Source: JAJDIA01 sp031555505
Lineage (GTDB): Bacteria > Bacteroidota > Bacteroidia > Bacteroidales > Tannerellaceae
Reading direction: 5' to 3'
Assembly: GCA_031555505.1 (NCBI GenBank)
Contig: JAVBUH010000004.1
Coordinates: 36,195 to 100,194 of the forward strand
Length of the DNA: 64,000 nucleotides
The notes beneath the pieces are model-generated. The model saw nothing but the letters and a program-made list of their open reading frames with translations, was not told where the DNA came from and searched no databases. The position numbers and the translations under genes are program-made. Below, in pieces: positions 26,590 through 35,645 of this stretch. The number at the start of each line of letters is the position of its first letter. The stretch's first letter is position 1.

Positions 26590-27468
26590 ATGGCTGATAT
26601 CAAAAAGATCCATACATATTCTTTTTTTAATTCCCGGCTTACGTCTATTATAAGTATCTCATTGGTGCTCTTCTTGTTAGGGTTGATTTTACTGATGGGT
26701 ATGATGGGGAATAAATTGGCGGTATATGTAAAGGAGAATATTACTTTTTCCATTTTGTTGAAAGATAATCAGAAGGAGGCAGATATTGAACGGATGCAGA
26801 AGAACCTGGCGGAGCTTCCTTTTATCAAGTCGGCCGATTATATTTCGAAAGAGCAGGCGGCAAAGGAGTTGGAAGAAGAACTGGGTGAAGACCCGGAAAC
26901 ATTTCTTGGCTTTAATCCCCTTCAGGCATCTATCGAGGTGAAGTTGCGTTCGGAATACGCCAATCCGGACAGCTTGCAACATATAGAGAAAAAGATCAAA
27001 TCATATACTTCCGTATCCGATTTGCTGTATCGCAAGGATATGATGGAGATGGTGCATTCGAATATCACACGGGTGGGCCTGATCCTGCTGGTGCTGGCTG
27101 CTATCCTGACTGTGATCTCCTTTGTGCTGATCGGCAACACGATCCGGTTGTTGATCTACTCCAAACGTTTCCTCATCCATACGATGAAACTGGTAGGGGC
27201 TACACCTGGATTTATCCGCGGTCCGTTTATAGGGTATAATGTGGTGAGCGGGATCATATCGGCCTTGCTGGCGATCGGGATGCTAATGGGCGCCTTGTAT
27301 TACCTGCAAAACGAATTGAAGGGATTTATCCAGTTAATCGACTTGCCCACATTGGCGGTGGTCTGTGTGTTGGTGTTGGTGATGGGAATGCTGTTGGCAG
27401 TGGTCGCTACGGTGTTGGCAGTAAACCGTTACCTCCGGATGGAAGGTGACCAGTTGTATTATATGTAA
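26590..27468 (+). CDS. ftsX: Cell division protein FtsX (permease-like)
   Basis: Inner-membrane protein that, with the ATPase FtsE, controls septal peptidoglycan hydrolases. The 292-residue product has one N-terminal helix (about 17-42), a large periplasmic loop (about 45-155) and three C-terminal helices forming the FtsX/MacB permease domain (TRVGLILLVLAAILTVISF, NVVSGIISALLAIGMLMGAL, TLAVVCVLVLVMGMLLAVV). ftsE is not adjacent, unlike in many other phyla; this separate arrangement next to DUF3098 and uppP is usual in Bacteroidetes. It leads a run of six closely spaced genes. Confidence 0.92.
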   Translation: MADIKKIHTYSFFNSRLTSIISISLVLFLLGLILLMGMMGNKLAVYVKENITFSILLKDNQKEADIERMQKNLAELPFIKSADYISKEQAAKELEEELGEDPETFLGFNPLQASIEVKLRSEYANPDSLQHIEKKIKSYTSVSDLLYRKDMMEMVHSNITRVGLILLVLAAILTVISFVLIGNTIRLLIYSKRFLIHTMKLVGATPGFIRGPFIGYNVVSGIISALLAIGMLMGALYYLQNELKGFIQLIDLPTLAVVCVLVLVMGMLLAVVATVLAVNRYLRMEGDQLYYM

Positions 27469-27496
27469 CAGATATTGAATAGAAAAAAATAAAAGC

Positions 27497-27739
27497 ATGG
27501 CTAAACAGGATTTTGCATTCGGGAAGACAAACTATCTGTGGATCATTGCAGCAGTGGTAGTGATTATCCTCGGTTTTGTGTTGATGAGTGGAGGAGGGTC
27601 TACAGACGGTGTGTCTTTTAACCCTGAGATTTTTAGTGTCCGCCGTATCGTGGTAGCACCGATTGTTACAGTGATCGGTTTTGGATTGATGATTGTAGGT
27701 GTCCTGAAGAACAGTAAAGATAAGAAAGACGGTGAATGA
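27497..27739 (+). CDS. DUF3098 small membrane protein
   Basis: An 80-residue protein with two transmembrane helices (YLWIIAAVVVIILGFVLMSG and IVVAPIVTVIGFGLMIVGVL) and a lysine-rich C-terminus. The start FAFGKTNYLWII is the typical DUF3098 opening. Function is unknown. The family is found almost only in Bacteroidetes, between ftsX and uppP as here, which suggests a role in envelope synthesis or division. Its stop overlaps the uppP start by 4 bp. Confidence 0.9.
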   Translation: MAKQDFAFGKTNYLWIIAAVVVIILGFVLMSGGGSTDGVSFNPEIFSVRRIVVAPIVTVIGFGLMIVGVLKNSKDKKDGE

Positions 27740-28572
27740 GTACGCTGGAAGTTATTATTGTAGCCATTGTAGAGGGACTCACTGAATTTTTGCCTGTTTC
27801 TTCGACCGGTCACATGATCATTACCCAGCATTTGCTGGGAATTGAGAGCACTGATTTTGTAAAAGCATTTACGGTGATTATCCAGTTTGGCGCCATCCTG
27901 TCGGTGGTGTGTCTGTATTGGAACCGTTTCTTCCGGCTGAATCCCGGTAAGGTGACCGACGTAAAGAGTTTGCTGCATAAGTTTGATTTTTACTGGAAAC
28001 TCCTGGTGGCGTTTATTCCTGCAGCCATAATCGGTTTTTTAGGTGAAGATGTGATTGATAGTTTATTGGAGAACGTCTGGGTGGTGGCTGTGATGCTGAT
28101 CATCGGGGGTGTATTCATGCTATTTGTGGATAAACTGTTTAATCATCCCGACAGTACGGATGAGATCTCTGAAAAGAAAGCTTTCCGTATCGGGTTGATC
28201 CAGTGTATTGCCATGATACCAGGGGTATCGCGCTCGATGGCTACCATCGTGGGAGGAATGTCGCAGAAGTTGTCGCGTAAGGCGGCCGCCGAGTTTTCGT
28301 TCTTCCTGGCGGTGCCCACGATGTTTGCCGCCACATCGTATAAATTGCTGAAGTTGTTTTTGGAACCTGAAGGTGCAGATATAGTGAGCCAGCATATCTG
28401 GGCTTTGTTGCTTGGAAATGCCGTGGCGTTTGTTGTGGCGTTATTGGCTATCCGTTTTTTTATCGGGTATGTGACGAAATACGGTTTCAAAGCTTTTGGT
28501 TATTATCGGATCGTCGTGGGTGGAGCTATCCTGGCGATGTTATTGACCGGACATAACTTACAAATTGTTTGA
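27736..28572 (+). CDS. uppP: Undecaprenyl-diphosphatase
   Basis: Integral membrane phosphatase (UppP/BacA) that recycles undecaprenyl pyrophosphate to the monophosphate carrier for peptidoglycan and other glycans; overexpression in other bacteria gives bacitracin resistance. Family motifs are VEGLTEFLPVSSTGHMII at the N-terminus, with the catalytic Glu-rich region, and the second PGVSRSMATIVGGM with its conserved Ser-Arg in a re-entrant loop. Eight hydrophobic segments fit the known topology. The gene overlaps DUF3098 upstream and truB downstream, so translation is probably coupled. Confidence 0.96.
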   Translation: MSTLEVIIVAIVEGLTEFLPVSSTGHMIITQHLLGIESTDFVKAFTVIIQFGAILSVVCLYWNRFFRLNPGKVTDVKSLLHKFDFYWKLLVAFIPAAIIGFLGEDVIDSLLENVWVVAVMLIIGGVFMLFVDKLFNHPDSTDEISEKKAFRIGLIQCIAMIPGVSRSMATIVGGMSQKLSRKAAAEFSFFLAVPTMFAATSYKLLKLFLEPEGADIVSQHIWALLLGNAVAFVVALLAIRFFIGYVTKYGFKAFGYYRIVVGGAILAMLLTGHNLQIV

Positions 28573-29276
28573 TGGATTTTATATCGGGAGAGATCCTTTA
28601 TTTTAATAAACCACTTCGGTGGACGTCGTTTGACCTGGTCAACAAGTTCCGCTACAAACTCTGCCGGAAACTGGGCGTAAAGAAATTGAAAGTAGGCCAT
28701 GCGGGGACCTTGGATCCGTTGGCTACGGGAGTGATGATCGTCTGTACCGGAAAGTCAACGAAACGGATCGATGAGTTTCAATATCAGACCAAAGAGTATG
28801 TGGCTACATTGCGGCTGGGTGCAACTACCCCGTCGTACGATCTGGAGAAAGAGATAGATGCTGAATATCCCATCGACCATATCACGCGTGAGCGTGTGGG
28901 AAAGGTCCTGCAGTCGTTTGTAGGAACAATCCAGCAGGTACCGCCTGTGTTTTCGGCCTGCAAAGTGGATGGAAAGCGTGCGTATGAATTGGCGCGGAAG
29001 GGAGAGGATGTGGAGTTGAAGTCGAAAACCCTGGTGATCGACGAAATGGAATTGCTTGCTTGCGAACTGCCGGATATCACCATACGGGTGGTGTGCAGTA
29101 AAGGTACGTATATTCGTGCGTTGGCGCGTGATATCGGAGAGGCGCTGGAATCGGGCGCTCATTTGATCGCATTGGAACGGACGCGGATCGGAACGGTGAC
29201 GCTCGACCAATGTATGTCGCCCGAAGCGATCGATAAATTTCTGGACGAACACGTACTAACGGAAAAGAAAGAGTAA
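28572..29276 (+). CDS. truB: tRNA pseudouridine(55) synthase
   Basis: Makes pseudouridine 55 in the T-loop of most tRNAs. The 234-residue protein has the TruB opening GEILYFNKPLRWTSFDLVNK, the catalytic Asp in VGHAGTLDPLATGVMIV (about residue 50), the YEL-type IQQVPPVFSACKVDGKRAYELAR segment and the core motif CSKGTYIRALARDIG. The C-terminal PUA-type extension is short. An in-frame TTG at 28569 is also possible, but the ATG at 28572 shares its A with the uppP stop and is preferred. Confidence 0.96.
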   Translation: MDFISGEILYFNKPLRWTSFDLVNKFRYKLCRKLGVKKLKVGHAGTLDPLATGVMIVCTGKSTKRIDEFQYQTKEYVATLRLGATTPSYDLEKEIDAEYPIDHITRERVGKVLQSFVGTIQQVPPVFSACKVDGKRAYELARKGEDVELKSKTLVIDEMELLACELPDITIRVVCSKGTYIRALARDIGEALESGAHLIALERTRIGTVTLDQCMSPEAIDKFLDEHVLTEKKE

Positions 29277-29289
29277 TAATGTATAGTAT

Positions 29290-30339
29290 ATGAAGCTTTC
29301 AAAATTCAAATTTGACCTGCCGCAAGAACTGATAGCCTTGCATCCTGCCAATAACCGGGATGAATCGCGATTGATGGTGGTCGACCGTACTACCGGTGAG
29401 ATCAAACATCACATGTTTAAGGATATCCTGGATTATTTCGGCGAAAAAGATGTGTTTATTTTCAACAACACACGTGTGTTCCCGGCCCGTCTGTATGGTA
29501 ACAAAGAGAAGACAGGTGCGCGGATTGAAGTGTTCCTGTTGCGTGAACTGAATCCGGAATTACGCTTGTGGGATGTGCTGGTTGACCCGGCCCGTAAAAT
29601 CCGGATCGGTAATAAACTTTATTTCGGCGAAGACGATTCGATGGTGGCTGAAGTGATTGACAACACAACATCGCGCGGCCGTACGTTGCGTTTTCTGTAC
29701 GACGGTCATCACGATGATTTCAAAGCGGCGTTGTATGCCTTGGGCGAAACACCCCTGCCACGGTATATCGAGCGTGAGGTAGAACCCGAAGACGAAGAAC
29801 GCTACCAGAATATTTTTGCTACTGAAGAAGGAGCTGTGGTGGCACCTGCTGCCGGCTTGCATTTTAGCCGCGAGTTGATGAAACGCCTTGAGATCAAGGA
29901 CTGCCGGTTTGCCTTCCTTACCGTTCACTCCGGCCTGGGTAATTTCCGTGAGATCGATGTGGAAGATCTTACCAAACATAAAATGGATTCCGAGCAGATG
30001 ATGATCAGCCCGGAAGTGACACGGGTGGTGAATGCCGGTATCGATGACCGCCGCCAGATTTGCGCTGTGGGAACATCTGTTATGCGTGCGCTGGAAACGG
30101 CCGTGAGCACGGATGGACACCTGAAGGAGTTTGATGGCTGGACGAATAAATTTATCTTTCCGCCCTACGATTTCAGTGTGGCTACGCGTCTGATCACCAA
30201 CTTCCACATGCCGCTCTCTACACTACTGATGATGACGGCTTCGTTTGGCGGTTACGATTATATCATGAAAGCCTACAAGGTGGCCGTACAGGAGAAGTAC
30301 CGTTTCGGCGCTTATGGTGATGCGATGTTGATTATCTGA
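29290..30339 (+). CDS. queA: S-adenosylmethionine:tRNA ribosyltransferase-isomerase
   Basis: Penultimate step of queuosine synthesis: transfers and rearranges the ribosyl part of AdoMet onto 7-aminomethyl-7-deazaguanine in tRNA, giving epoxyqueuosine. The 349-residue protein shows KFDLPQELIALHPANNRDESRLM at the N-terminus (a QueA hallmark), FNNTRVFPARLYG, GAVVAPAAGLHFS and TNFHMPLSTLLMM near the C-terminus. It starts 13 bp after truB and is followed by folK after 8 bp, in one run of tRNA-modification and housekeeping genes. Confidence 0.97.
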   Translation: MKLSKFKFDLPQELIALHPANNRDESRLMVVDRTTGEIKHHMFKDILDYFGEKDVFIFNNTRVFPARLYGNKEKTGARIEVFLLRELNPELRLWDVLVDPARKIRIGNKLYFGEDDSMVAEVIDNTTSRGRTLRFLYDGHHDDFKAALYALGETPLPRYIEREVEPEDEERYQNIFATEEGAVVAPAAGLHFSRELMKRLEIKDCRFAFLTVHSGLGNFREIDVEDLTKHKMDSEQMMISPEVTRVVNAGIDDRRQICAVGTSVMRALETAVSTDGHLKEFDGWTNKFIFPPYDFSVATRLITNFHMPLSTLLMMTASFGGYDYIMKAYKVAVQEKYRFGAYGDAMLII

Positions 30340-30347
30340 TTGCTCCG

Positions 30348-30842
30348 ATGGCAAACGTCTGTATCGGTATCGGTACCAATATGGGAAATAAGCGCGGCAA
30401 CCTGATCAAGGCTGCCGCGCTTGTGGCTGAAAGGGCAGGGGATGTCCTGTCTCTTTCTTCTTTTTATGAAACCGAACCCTGGGGATTTGCCTCTGATCAT
30501 ACATTTCTTAATGCTGCCCTGGTACTTGACACTCCATTTTCTCCTCATGAATTGCTTGCTATTACCCGACAGATCGAACTTGACATGGGACGTTTGCAGA
30601 AAAGCGACGGGCAGTATCACGATCGGATCATCGATATCGACCTGTTGCTGTACGACGATCTTGTATTGCATACCCCCCTGCTCATCCTGCCGCATCCACT
30701 GATGCATGAGCGCCTTTTTGTACTGGAACCGCTGGCCGAAATTGCACCGGAGCGGGTACATCCATTATTGGGTAAAACGATGGCAGCATTGCTCCACCGA
30801 CTGTCACAGGACGGTGATGAAGCAGACAGCCCGGTTAATTGA
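30348..30842 (+). CDS. folK: 2-amino-4-hydroxy-6-hydroxymethyldihydropteridine pyrophosphokinase
   Basis: HPPK of folate synthesis: moves pyrophosphate from ATP to 6-hydroxymethyl-7,8-dihydropterin. The 164-residue protein has the family start VCIGIGTNMGNKRGNL, the substrate loop SSFYETEPWGF, and the metal-binding signature HDRIIDIDLLLYDD with two Asp residues. The following IPHPLMHERLFVLEPLAEIAP type block (here LILPHPLMHERLFVLEPL) is standard. It is the last gene of the ftsX run, and its end overlaps the convergent M23 gene by 8 bp. Confidence 0.96.
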   Translation: MANVCIGIGTNMGNKRGNLIKAAALVAERAGDVLSLSSFYETEPWGFASDHTFLNAALVLDTPFSPHELLAITRQIELDMGRLQKSDGQYHDRIIDIDLLLYDDLVLHTPLLILPHPLMHERLFVLEPLAEIAPERVHPLLGKTMAALLHRLSQDGDEADSPVN

Positions 30843-31671
30843 AAAGCGAAGCGGAATAAAAACCGGAAAAAGAGGCATTGGAATAAGCTCCCATCAACTG
30901 GTGGGGCATTTGTTCATGCTGGCGGACTACAATAGAGCCGCCTTTTTTATGGCACAACAAGTCTTTGCTGCAAAGCGTGCGGGAGGAAAAATCGAACAGG
31001 AGGTTGGGGTTGAACGCCACCCCATTGATACGCACTTCGAAGTGGAGGTGTTCGGTAGTGGCTCGTCCGGTGCGTCCGGTGAGCGCAACAGGTTGGCCTG
31101 CTTTTACCTCATCACCGGGTTTGACCAGGTTTTTCGAATTGTGACTATATACGGTTTCCAGTCCGTTGTAATGGCGTACGACTACCACATTGCCGTAAGC
31201 GGCATAGGGTTTGGCCATACGGACGATGCCGCTGAAGGCGGAGACGATGGTGTCGTTGGCACGTGTTTTTAAGTCTACCCCTGAATGGCCCTTCCGTCGG
31301 CCTCCATAGGGAGAGATCATTTTGGCACCCGGAAGAGGAAAGGCGTAGTGAGTTTCATTGAAACGGGAAAGATAGATGATTTCTTCTGTTCCGTTGGTAA
31401 ACAACTTCGCGTCTGTTGCTTTGATATGCTCCTTCTCTGCTGCAGTAAATAAACAGGTGATGTCTTTATGGGTCGGTTCCGGGGCAGGAAGCAGTTCTGC
31501 TTTGGGGAGAACCAGCAATGAATCGGTATGTTGGAGAGGAATAGTAGTCCGGGGCGGGGTAACTGCCCGATCGGTTTTTTCTTCCGGTTTGCGGTTGGAT
31601 ATAGTTGTGCGGCAGGCAACCACAACAAGGAGCGCTGCCAGTATTATTCCACTGATTATTCTGAATTTCAT
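30835..31671 (-). CDS. M23 family metallopeptidase, putative lipoprotein
   Basis: Predicted surface or periplasmic peptidoglycan endopeptidase. A lipoprotein signal (MKFRIISGIILAALLVVVAC, lipid Cys about 20) is followed by a low-complexity linker and an M23 domain in the C-terminal half. Zinc ligands are visible: His and Asp in KGHSGVDLKTRANDT and the HLH of TTEHLHFEVRING. All catalytic positions seem present, so it should be active, unlike degenerate LytM factors. The frame also starts at 31680; 31671 gives the standard short lipoprotein leader. It is convergent with folK and overlaps it by 8 bp. Confidence 0.88.
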   Translation of the reverse strand: MKFRIISGIILAALLVVVACRTTISNRKPEEKTDRAVTPPRTTIPLQHTDSLLVLPKAELLPAPEPTHKDITCLFTAAEKEHIKATDAKLFTNGTEEIIYLSRFNETHYAFPLPGAKMISPYGGRRKGHSGVDLKTRANDTIVSAFSGIVRMAKPYAAYGNVVVVRHYNGLETVYSHNSKNLVKPGDEVKAGQPVALTGRTGRATTEHLHFEVRINGVAFNPNLLFDFSSRTLCSKDLLCHKKGGSIVVRQHEQMPHQLMGAYSNASFSGFYSASLFN

Positions 31672-31777
31672 GTATCGCATACGGAAATGTGGCGGTAAAA
31701 TTACAAATAAATTATAAAAAATGTACGAAGACAGGCTGATTATCTGCCTATTTTCTTTTCAGTCTTATCTTTACAGC

Positions 31778-32374
31778 ATGAAATCTTTACAAAACAGATG
31801 GATACCGGCAACGCCTCCGATCCGGCTATTCTTTTTCTTTTTCTGCTTGTTGGTCATGCAGCCTGGCTATGGACAGCAACAGGCGGCAAAGCGTGTATTC
31901 CTGCAGTTTTCCGATTTGCATAATCTGTATCGGATCGATTCGCTCTTTTATCGTTCCGAGCAACCGGACGCTTGTGGTTTTAAAGCGCTCGAAAAAGTAG
32001 GAGTGAGGGAAGTGATTAACCTTCGGGCTTGGCATAGTGATAAGGACAGCGCGGCTGGGACAGGCCTCCTCTTGCATCATATTCCGATGTATGCCTTTTG
32101 GCTGTCTGAAGAAAAATTGGTCGATGTGCTCCGGGTGATCAAAGACAGGAAAGGGCCGGTGCTGGTGCATTGCTATCATGGATCCGACCGTACGGGTATG
32201 GTGGTTGCCCTTTACCGGATGGTGTTTCAGGGAGTATCGAAAGAAAAGGCTATTGCAGAGATGCACGAAGAACAATTCGGACATCATCAGGTGTTTTTCA
32301 ACATCACCCGGATGCTGGAAAAGATAGATGTGGAGAAAATACGCAGGGAGCTGGATATACTGATTAATCGTTAA
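31778..32374 (+). CDS. Exported tyrosine/dual-specificity phosphatase-like protein
   Basis: A 198-residue protein with a hydrophobic N-terminal segment (PIRLFFFFFCLLVMQPGYGQ) that suggests export, and a dual-specificity-type phosphatase domain. The catalytic P-loop is VHCYHGSDRTG, matching HCxxGxDRT with nucleophilic Cys and phosphate-binding Arg; upstream FYRSEQPDACGFKALEKVGV and VINLR fit the family. Such proteins can act on phosphotyrosine, inositol phosphates or lipid phosphates. The frame extends to 31721, but the ATG at 31778 places the signal at the N-terminus. It stands alone, convergent with the LacI gene. Confidence 0.84.
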   Translation: MKSLQNRWIPATPPIRLFFFFFCLLVMQPGYGQQQAAKRVFLQFSDLHNLYRIDSLFYRSEQPDACGFKALEKVGVREVINLRAWHSDKDSAAGTGLLLHHIPMYAFWLSEEKLVDVLRVIKDRKGPVLVHCYHGSDRTGMVVALYRMVFQGVSKEKAIAEMHEEQFGHHQVFFNITRMLEKIDVEKIRRELDILINR

Positions 32375-32384
32375 TCATCCATCA

Positions 32385-33446
32385 TTAGATATAGTTGTTG
32401 TAGTAATTGATATTCTCTTTCACTAGGATGTCCAGCGGCATATAGTTGACTGCTTCGGGTTTCTCGCCCAGGACAAGGTGGTGGAAGAGCGCCTTGATAC
32501 AGTTCAGTCCCTGAACCTCGGGGCGTTGGGCAATGAGGTGCGAGATTTGGCCGCTTTTGAGGTAACGGATGTTCTTTTCGATCACATCATAGCCGATCAG
32601 GCGGAAATGCTGCTTGTCCCGCCGGTTAGTAAAATACTGTCCCAGCAGATGCGCCTTGGAATTGAAGATAATGCCGGCTTCTACCTGTGGATGCGAACCG
32701 AAGAACGCGTTTAATATCTGGAAGTTTTCGGCAGGATTGTCGGCATGGATGATCACCGGATAGATTGTCCCCGTAAAGGCATGTTGGTTCAGATAATCGC
32801 GGAAACCTCTTTCCCGGATCTGTACCTGTGTGGAATATACTTCTCCTTTTCGCAGGAAACGGAAGATCGCAATGTCTTCATCCAGGCGGATCTGTTCATG
32901 CAGTAATCGTCCGGCAATGTAGCCGGAATCGTATGAATGAGTCCCGAAATAAGTGAGGCACTGTGTGTGTTCGATATAAGCATCGACCAGGATATAAGGG
33001 ATTTTATGCTGGTCCAGCTGTTTTGTCAGATCCAACACACTGTCTTTAAAAAGGGTGGCGATGATCACTCCCTGGCATTCGATACCCGATAGTTGGGTTA
33101 TCAGTGTGTCAAACGTTTCTCTGTCGTACTGGTTGAAGAACAGGGGATGGATCTCTACATTGTAACTGGCAAAGTCCTTCCCGGCCGTTTTTATGCCTTT
33201 CCAGAACATCTCCCAATACTCGCCTTTTTCGAAAGAAGGGATCAGCGTATAAAAGTGATATTCTTTCTTTAATGCCAGTGAACGGGCAATCAGGTTTGGG
33301 TGGTAATCTATCTCCTGCAATACCTTGTCTACTTTCAGGCGTGCTTCTTCCGATACTTTTCCCCGGTTGTGCAGGATACGGTCTACCGTACCCGTAGAGA
33401 CACCCGACAATGCGGCAATGTCCTTGATCCTGTAATTCCGGCTCAT
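32385..33446 (-). CDS. LacI family transcriptional regulator
   Basis: Regulator of 353 residues with an N-terminal LacI helix-turn-helix (RIKDIAALSGVSTGTVDRIL, about residues 6-25) and hinge helix, followed by a type I periplasmic-binding-like sugar sensor (about 60-345, with ECQGVIIATLF, GYIAGRLLHEQ and FRLIGYDVIEKN). Variation from the usual VSxxTVSRVL to VSTGTVDRIL is common in Bacteroidetes members. No sugar operon is adjacent, so its target is not evident; its stop side faces the phosphatase gene. The start overlaps the end of the upstream membrane-protein gene by 4 bp. Confidence 0.93.
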   Translation of the reverse strand: MSRNYRIKDIAALSGVSTGTVDRILHNRGKVSEEARLKVDKVLQEIDYHPNLIARSLALKKEYHFYTLIPSFEKGEYWEMFWKGIKTAGKDFASYNVEIHPLFFNQYDRETFDTLITQLSGIECQGVIIATLFKDSVLDLTKQLDQHKIPYILVDAYIEHTQCLTYFGTHSYDSGYIAGRLLHEQIRLDEDIAIFRFLRKGEVYSTQVQIRERGFRDYLNQHAFTGTIYPVIIHADNPAENFQILNAFFGSHPQVEAGIIFNSKAHLLGQYFTNRRDKQHFRLIGYDVIEKNIRYLKSGQISHLIAQRPEVQGLNCIKALFHHLVLGEKPEAVNYMPLDILVKENINYYNNYI

Positions 33447-34075
33447 GCTTCTTCTATCAGTTGAAGCGGGGAGTTCAACAAGCGGAATGCATAACAGTAC
33501 ATCATATAGACCAGCGGGATAGCGATAAAGATCCCGATACCCAGCAGTAGTAAGCCTATCAATATGACCAGGAATTGGACCAGGAATAACAGGAATAATT
33601 TCATTGCACTATCCTCCGTTATGGCCCAACTGCGTCTCATGGAATCCAGAATGCCGGCATCTTCTTCCACGATGAATGCGGCAAAGAATTGCAGGCGCAA
33701 TGCCAGATAGATGCCGGGCACAAGTAACAGTATCAGCCCTATACTGATAATCAGCCCGCACAGTATATTGGCAACAAAATATACCAGTATCTTGCGAAAC
33801 TGCTGGCCATAGGCTGAGAACTGGGGTTCGATGCCGTCAATGGTTTGGAACAGGTTCTTCATATATCCCAGGCTGAATATGATCCCTACTACGCAGCTTA
33901 CAAGGTTGGAGACGATTTGTCCGGAGAGTGATCCCTGCGATGGCAGGCTGAAAATAGACAGTGTGAATGCGATGATCACATAGCCAATTAACAATCCGCA
34001 CAGGATTGCCAGTTGAGATTTTGTATAACTCCAGGATGTACGGAAGATATCGCCGATATTGAATACCTGTTTCAT
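33443..34075 (-). CDS. Multi-pass membrane protein of unknown function
   Basis: Not assigned to a function. The 210-residue protein has about five to six hydrophobic segments (LAILCGLLIGYVIIAFTLSI, ISIGLILLLVPGIYLALRLQ, LFLVQFLVILIGLLLLGIGIF) and the pattern VPGIYLALRLQFFAAFIVEE that recalls DUF975/YciC-like membrane proteins. The start FNIGDIFRTSWSYTKSQ also fits that group. It overlaps the LacI-type gene by 4 bp and must share its transcript, but a regulator-membrane-protein link is only contextual. Confidence 0.75.
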   Translation of the reverse strand: MKQVFNIGDIFRTSWSYTKSQLAILCGLLIGYVIIAFTLSIFSLPSQGSLSGQIVSNLVSCVVGIIFSLGYMKNLFQTIDGIEPQFSAYGQQFRKILVYFVANILCGLIISIGLILLLVPGIYLALRLQFFAAFIVEEDAGILDSMRRSWAITEDSAMKLFLLFLVQFLVILIGLLLLGIGIFIAIPLVYMMYCYAFRLLNSPLQLIEEA

Positions 34076-34420
34076 GTTCTTGTCTGTTTTTTATTGAAGG
34101 TCTGACTTGTTAGACGCAAATTAAATATATTTTACTGAATAAAGCAATATGAAAGCACATAAATGTCTACTGGTTATCGAACAATAAATCGATCGGTTTG
34201 TATAGCTGTACGTGTATAAGTCGCTTGGAAAAACGGTGATAGAGGCAACCGATGCTGTTTTCAAAGAATATTTTTTCGAAAAAAAAGTAAAAATAAAGAC
34301 AACAAACAGGCATAAAACGTACCTTTGATGCCCGAAAAAGCTATCAAAATCTTTGTTATGATCTGCATTTATGGTTTTGAGGTGATAGAGACTAATGGAT
34401 AACATAATATATAAATAAGT
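34076..34420. other. Intergenic region between divergent LacI/membrane and RND efflux operons
   Basis: This 345-bp AT-rich gap has a near-perfect A/T dyad (TTTTTTCGAAAAAA at 34271-34284) and a -7-like TACCTTTG at 34320-34327. A near-consensus minus-strand -7 (TTAATTTG) lies at 34117-34124. No gene, RNA motif or repeat was recognised. Confidence 0.5.
34320..34327 (+). promoter_or_regulatory. Candidate -7 element of the RND efflux operon
   Basis: TACCTTTG matches TAnnTTTG 94 bp before the adaptor-protein start, leaving an untranslated leader of about 90 nt, longer than most in this window. No -33 match was found. Confidence 0.4.
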
Positions 34421-35620
34421 ATGCACGATTCTGTAAGGATGTTCAAGACATGGTCTGGACGAATGGTATTAGTTGGAGTGGCTCTTTCGTTTTTTGCCTG
34501 TGGCAAGAAAGAACAGGCTGCGGGTAACGCTGTACGCGAGTATGCCGTTGTCACGTTGGAACCGGGACGTAGTGATCTGAAGAGTATTTTCCCGGCAACC
34601 ATCAAAGGGAAGCAGGATATTGAGATCCGCCCGAAAGTGGCTGGATTCATTACCGCTTTGCGTGTGGATGAAGGGTCAGTGGTGAAAAAAGGAGAAACGA
34701 TGTTCGTGATCGACCAGATTCCCTATCAGGCTGCAGTCAAAGTGGCGGAAGCGAATAAAAAGGTTGCCGAAACAAGTGTGGGAACGTCGCGGTTGACCTA
34801 TGCAAATAAAAAAGAGTTGCATGCCCAACGTATTATCAGCGATTATGAACTGCAGGTGGCCGCGAACGATCTGGCTACCCGTGAAGCGCAGTTGGCACAG
34901 GCTGATGCCCAGTTGCTGAATGCCCGCAACGATCTCTCTTATACTACGGTGACCAGTCCTTCCAATGGCCTTGTGGGTTCCATTCCCTACCGTTTGGGTA
35001 GCTTGGTGAGTTCAAGCATTGCATCTCCCCTGACCATTGTTTCCGATATCTCGGAGATGTTTGTTTATTTCTCTATGACAGAGAAACAGGTATTGTCCCT
35101 GATCCGTGAAGGCGGTACGATAGAAGAGATCCTGATGCGGATGCCCGAGGTGGAATTGCGTCTGAGTGACGGCACCATCTATGCAGAGAAGGGAAAGATT
35201 GAAACCCTGAGCGGTGTGATTGATAAGAATACCGGCGCGGCTACGCTTCGCGCCACCTTCCCCAACGACCGTAACATTCTTCGCAGTGGTGGGGCAGGTG
35301 CTATTTTATTCCCCTATGTGGAAGAAAATGCGATCCTGGTACCGCAGACGGCTACGTATGAAATACAAGATAAGAAATTTGTCTATATGCTAACCGGCGA
35401 ATCAACGGTGAAAGCTACCGAAATTGAGGTTACTCCGCAGAGCGATGGAAAGAACTACGTGGTTACTTCCGGGTTGAAAGCCGGCGACCGGATCGTAGTG
35501 GAAGGTGTTGCCAGCCTGCGCGACGGGATGCCTGTCAAACCGATCACCCCTGAAGAAGCCGCTGCCAAACTTAAAGCGATGCAGCAACAAGAAGCAGCCG
35601 CTGCCGGTGGCGCAAAATAA
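34421..35620 (+). CDS. RND efflux periplasmic adaptor, lipoprotein (AcrA/MexE-like)
   Basis: Membrane fusion protein bridging the inner-membrane pump and outer-membrane channel. The 399-residue product has a lipoprotein signal with lipid Cys at residue 27 (VALSFFAC), the first lipoyl half (IRPKVAGFITALRVDEGSVV), a long alpha-helical hairpin (about 95-165), the second lipoyl half (TVTSPSNGLVGSIPYRLGSLV), beta-barrel and membrane-proximal domains, and an Ala/Gln-rich end. A second in-frame ATG (34439) is possible. It starts a three-gene efflux operon with 19-25 bp to the pump gene. Substrates are not predictable. Confidence 0.94.
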   Translation: MHDSVRMFKTWSGRMVLVGVALSFFACGKKEQAAGNAVREYAVVTLEPGRSDLKSIFPATIKGKQDIEIRPKVAGFITALRVDEGSVVKKGETMFVIDQIPYQAAVKVAEANKKVAETSVGTSRLTYANKKELHAQRIISDYELQVAANDLATREAQLAQADAQLLNARNDLSYTTVTSPSNGLVGSIPYRLGSLVSSSIASPLTIVSDISEMFVYFSMTEKQVLSLIREGGTIEEILMRMPEVELRLSDGTIYAEKGKIETLSGVIDKNTGAATLRATFPNDRNILRSGGAGAILFPYVEENAILVPQTATYEIQDKKFVYMLTGESTVKATEIEVTPQSDGKNYVVTSGLKAGDRIVVEGVASLRDGMPVKPITPEEAAAKLKAMQQQEAAAAGGAK

Positions 35621-35645
35621 CGTAGTTGGATAAACACTATTGAGT

